This document shows, one piece after another, positions 62,413 to 64,000 of a DNA stretch of 64,000 nucleotides. A program made the position numbers and the translations under genes. Position 1 is the first letter of the stretch. Each line of letters begins with the position of its first letter. A model generated the notes under the pieces. It did no database searches. It was not told the origin of the DNA and worked only from the letters and a program-made list of their open reading frames with translations. The DNA is taken from assembly GCF_001591165.1 (NCBI RefSeq), contig NZ_BCUG01000010.1, positions 1-64,000 of the forward strand, written 5' to 3'. This DNA is from Thauera butanivorans NBRC 103042. Its GTDB lineage: Bacteria > Pseudomonadota > Gammaproteobacteria > Burkholderiales > Rhodocyclaceae.

Positions 62413-64000
62413 TACAGCGCTCCTTCGCTGGCGGCGGGCATGGCCGCATCCGCGGCCTGTTCGCTCGCCTTCTTGTGCGCACGCAGCGACTGGTGCGCCA
62501 GCGCGACCAGCATCAGCATCGTCGTGCCGACCACCACCGCGAACACGCCCAGGTCGAACACGAAGGCGCTGGGCACGTGCAGTTCGCCGAGCACCGGAAG
62601 ATGGAGGTGCGCGGTGTGCGAGGTCAGGAAGGGATGGCCGAAGGCCCAGGAACCCAGGCCGGTGACGCCGGCCAGCAGCAGGCCGAAGCCCAGCCAGCGG
62701 TGGGGCCTGAGGGTGATGTGGGCTTCGACCCAGGTCGCGCCGGCGAGCATGTACTGGACGAGGATGGCGACGGCGAAGATCAGGCCGGCGACGAAACCGC
62801 CGCCGGGCAGGTTGTGCCCGCGCATGAAGAAGTAGGCCGCGATCACGCCCATGAAGGGCAGCAGCGTGCGCAGATAGACGCCCGGCACGAACAGGTAGCC
62901 GCTGTCGGCCTGCTCGGATGGCGTCTGCCGGCTGGCCGGGTCGAAGGCGTGCAGTTGCTGTTGCGGCACTTCGGCACTGTCGGGCGCCGGGCGGAAGCGG
63001 CGCAGCAGGGCGTAGACGATGAGCGCGACGATCGCCAGTACGGTGATCTCGCCCATCGTATCGAAGGCGCGGAAATCGACCAGCAGCACGTTCACCACGT
63101 TGCTGCCGCCGCCACCGGAGAGCGCGTTGAGCAGGAAGAAGTCGGCGATGGTGTCCGAGGCCGGGTGCACCAGCACGGCGTAGGTCAGTACCGTCATCAC
63201 CAGGCCGCCGGCCACGGCGAGCATCATGTGCAGCGCACGCCTCGTCCAGTCGCGGCGGGACGCGGCAGCCTGCATCTCCGCCGATTCGATGCGGGGTGGC
63301 AGCCAGCGCAGGCCGAGCAGCAGCAGCACGGTGGTGACGGTTTCGACCATCAACTGGGTCAGCGCGAGATCGGGTGCCGACAGCCACAGGAAGGTGGCGG
63401 CGGTGATGATGCCGGTGCCGCCGACCAGCACCAGGGCGGTCAGGCGATGGTACTTCGCCATCCATGCGGCCGAAACCGCGCAGGCGCCGCCGATCAGCCA
63501 GATGCCGGCGAACAGCGGGTCGAAGCCTTCCAGCGGCAGTATCGTCCAGTCGGGCGGCAGTCCGGCGAGCAGCAGCGGGACGATCAGCAGCATCAGCATC
63601 AGCATCAGCAACTGCTTCTGCAGCTTGGAGGTGCCCAGGCGGCGGACCAGCCATTCCGCTGCGCGGGTCAGGGACTGCATCGCGGTTTCATAGGCCTGGG
63701 CGCCGTTGAAGTGGCTGAGCAGCGGCGCGCGCGTGCGCTCGCGCAGGTTGAAGCGCCAGCGCAGCACCGCGTACAGCGTGATGCCGCCGAACAGGGCGAT
63801 GATGCTCATCACCAGGGGCAGGTTCCAGCCGTGCCAGGTCGCCAGGTTGTAGTCGGGGGTGTGTTCGCGCAGGCTCGCCGCCACCGCCAGGTCGAGGACG
63901 GGGCCGATGCTGATGGCCGGCGCGATGCCCACCACCAGGCAGGTGAACGCCAGCAACTCGACCGGAAAGCGCATCCAGCGCGGCGGCTCGTGCGGGTCGC
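62412..64000 (-). CDS. mrpA: Na+/H+ antiporter subunit A/B fusion (Mrp/Mnh/Pha), 5' end outside window
   Basis: The C-terminal part (about 530 residues) of a NuoL-like MrpA fused to an MrpB domain. The frame stays open to the window edge (DPHEPPRWMRFPVELL at the join), so the start lies beyond 64000. The MrpA C-terminal helices include WLSAPDLALTQLMVETVTTV. The MrpB part from about residue 360 of the visible protein has YFFMRGHNLPGGGFVAGLIF and VVGTTMLMLVALAHQSLR. With no separate mrpB gene before mrpC, this is the AB-fused (group 2, Pha-type) arrangement of a six-gene operon. Confidence 0.93.
   Translation of the reverse strand, partial: DPHEPPRWMRFPVELLAFTCLVVGIAPAISIGPVLDLAVAASLREHTPDYNLATWHGWNLPLVMSIIALFGGITLYAVLRWRFNLRERTRAPLLSHFNGAQAYETAMQSLTRAAEWLVRRLGTSKLQKQLLMLMLMLLIVPLLLAGLPPDWTILPLEGFDPLFAGIWLIGGACAVSAAWMAKYHRLTALVLVGGTGIITAATFLWLSAPDLALTQLMVETVTTVLLLLGLRWLPPRIESAEMQAAASRRDWTRRALHMMLAVAGGLVMTVLTYAVLVHPASDTIADFFLLNALSGGGGSNVVNVLLVDFRAFDTMGEITVLAIVALIVYALLRRFRPAPDSAEVPQQQLHAFDPASRQTPSEQADSGYLFVPGVYLRTLLPFMGVIAAYFFMRGHNLPGGGFVAGLIFAVAILVQYMLAGATWVEAHITLRPHRWLGFGLLLAGVTGLGSWAFGHPFLTSHTAHLHLPVLGELHVPSAFVFDLGVFAVVVGTTMLMLVALAHQSLRAHKKASEQAADAAMPAASEGAL

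Overview
The window is GC-rich chromosomal DNA, almost fully coding, from a betaproteobacterium. It most resembles the Rhodocyclales/Zoogloeaceae (Thauera/Azoarcus-like). The evidence is the gene neighbourhoods (rhodanese-grxC-secB-gpsA, envC-ctpA-moeB, glyA-nrdR-ribD, pmbA-yjgA-mog, engB-hemB), several TRAP transporter genes, a PEP-CTERM protein and an Mrp antiporter operon. The assignment is an inference from gene content. No rRNA, tRNA, CRISPR array, insertion sequence or prophage was seen.

Layout. 1-9.8 kb holds housekeeping genes: a partial inositol-monophosphatase-like gene, rsmE, a tandem PPK2 kinase, argA, a PAS-GGDEF cyclase, yggX, phoU, rpiA, moeA and cytochrome c4. 9.9-25.3 kb holds engB, hemB, bioC, comF, trmL, the gpsA-SH3-secB-grxC-rhodanese-arsR block, envC-ctpA-moeB and glyA-nrdR-ribD. 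A probable minus-strand small RNA lies between engB and hemB. 25.4-33.3 kb carries two paralogous TRAP systems, one a normal dctPQM operon and one with dctQM and dctP on opposite strands, around a histidine phosphatase. 33.3-37.2 kb has pmbA, yjgA, mog and a methyltransferase. 37.3-38.1 kb is a PEP-CTERM protein with a sigma-54-type promoter. 38.5-47.0 kb is a tightly packed minus-strand run: TonB-dependent receptor, YfiR-like protein, hybrid histidine kinase with Hpt, REC-GGDEF cyclase, then msrP-msrQ. 47.3-49.9 kb has aroG and a succinate-semialdehyde dehydrogenase.

The most unusual region is 49.9-54.2 kb. A sigma-54 promoter with an upstream inverted repeat drives a 59-residue pilin that is only the N-terminal helix. 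It is followed at once by a secreted pilin-head-like protein, an ABC permease, a membrane-anchored helical protein and an ABC ATPase. This looks like a split (PilA-N/PilA-C) pilin locus of the kind known from Geobacter, here in a betaproteobacterial setting. Beside it, on the other strand, is an HTH-Sel1 gene whose frame is broken exactly at a G10-A-G8 tract. Long G tracts also lie in the first codons of moeA, near the start of a GNAT gene and downstream of msrQ, which raises either slipped-strand phase variation or homopolymer sequencing error.

54.2-64 kb contains a Uma2-family protein, a ketopantoate reductase-like gene, a YegD-type Hsp70 relative, a DUF2242-like lipoprotein, a beta-solenoid repeat protein and an overlapping mrpA(B)CDEFG cation/proton antiporter operon that runs off the right edge.
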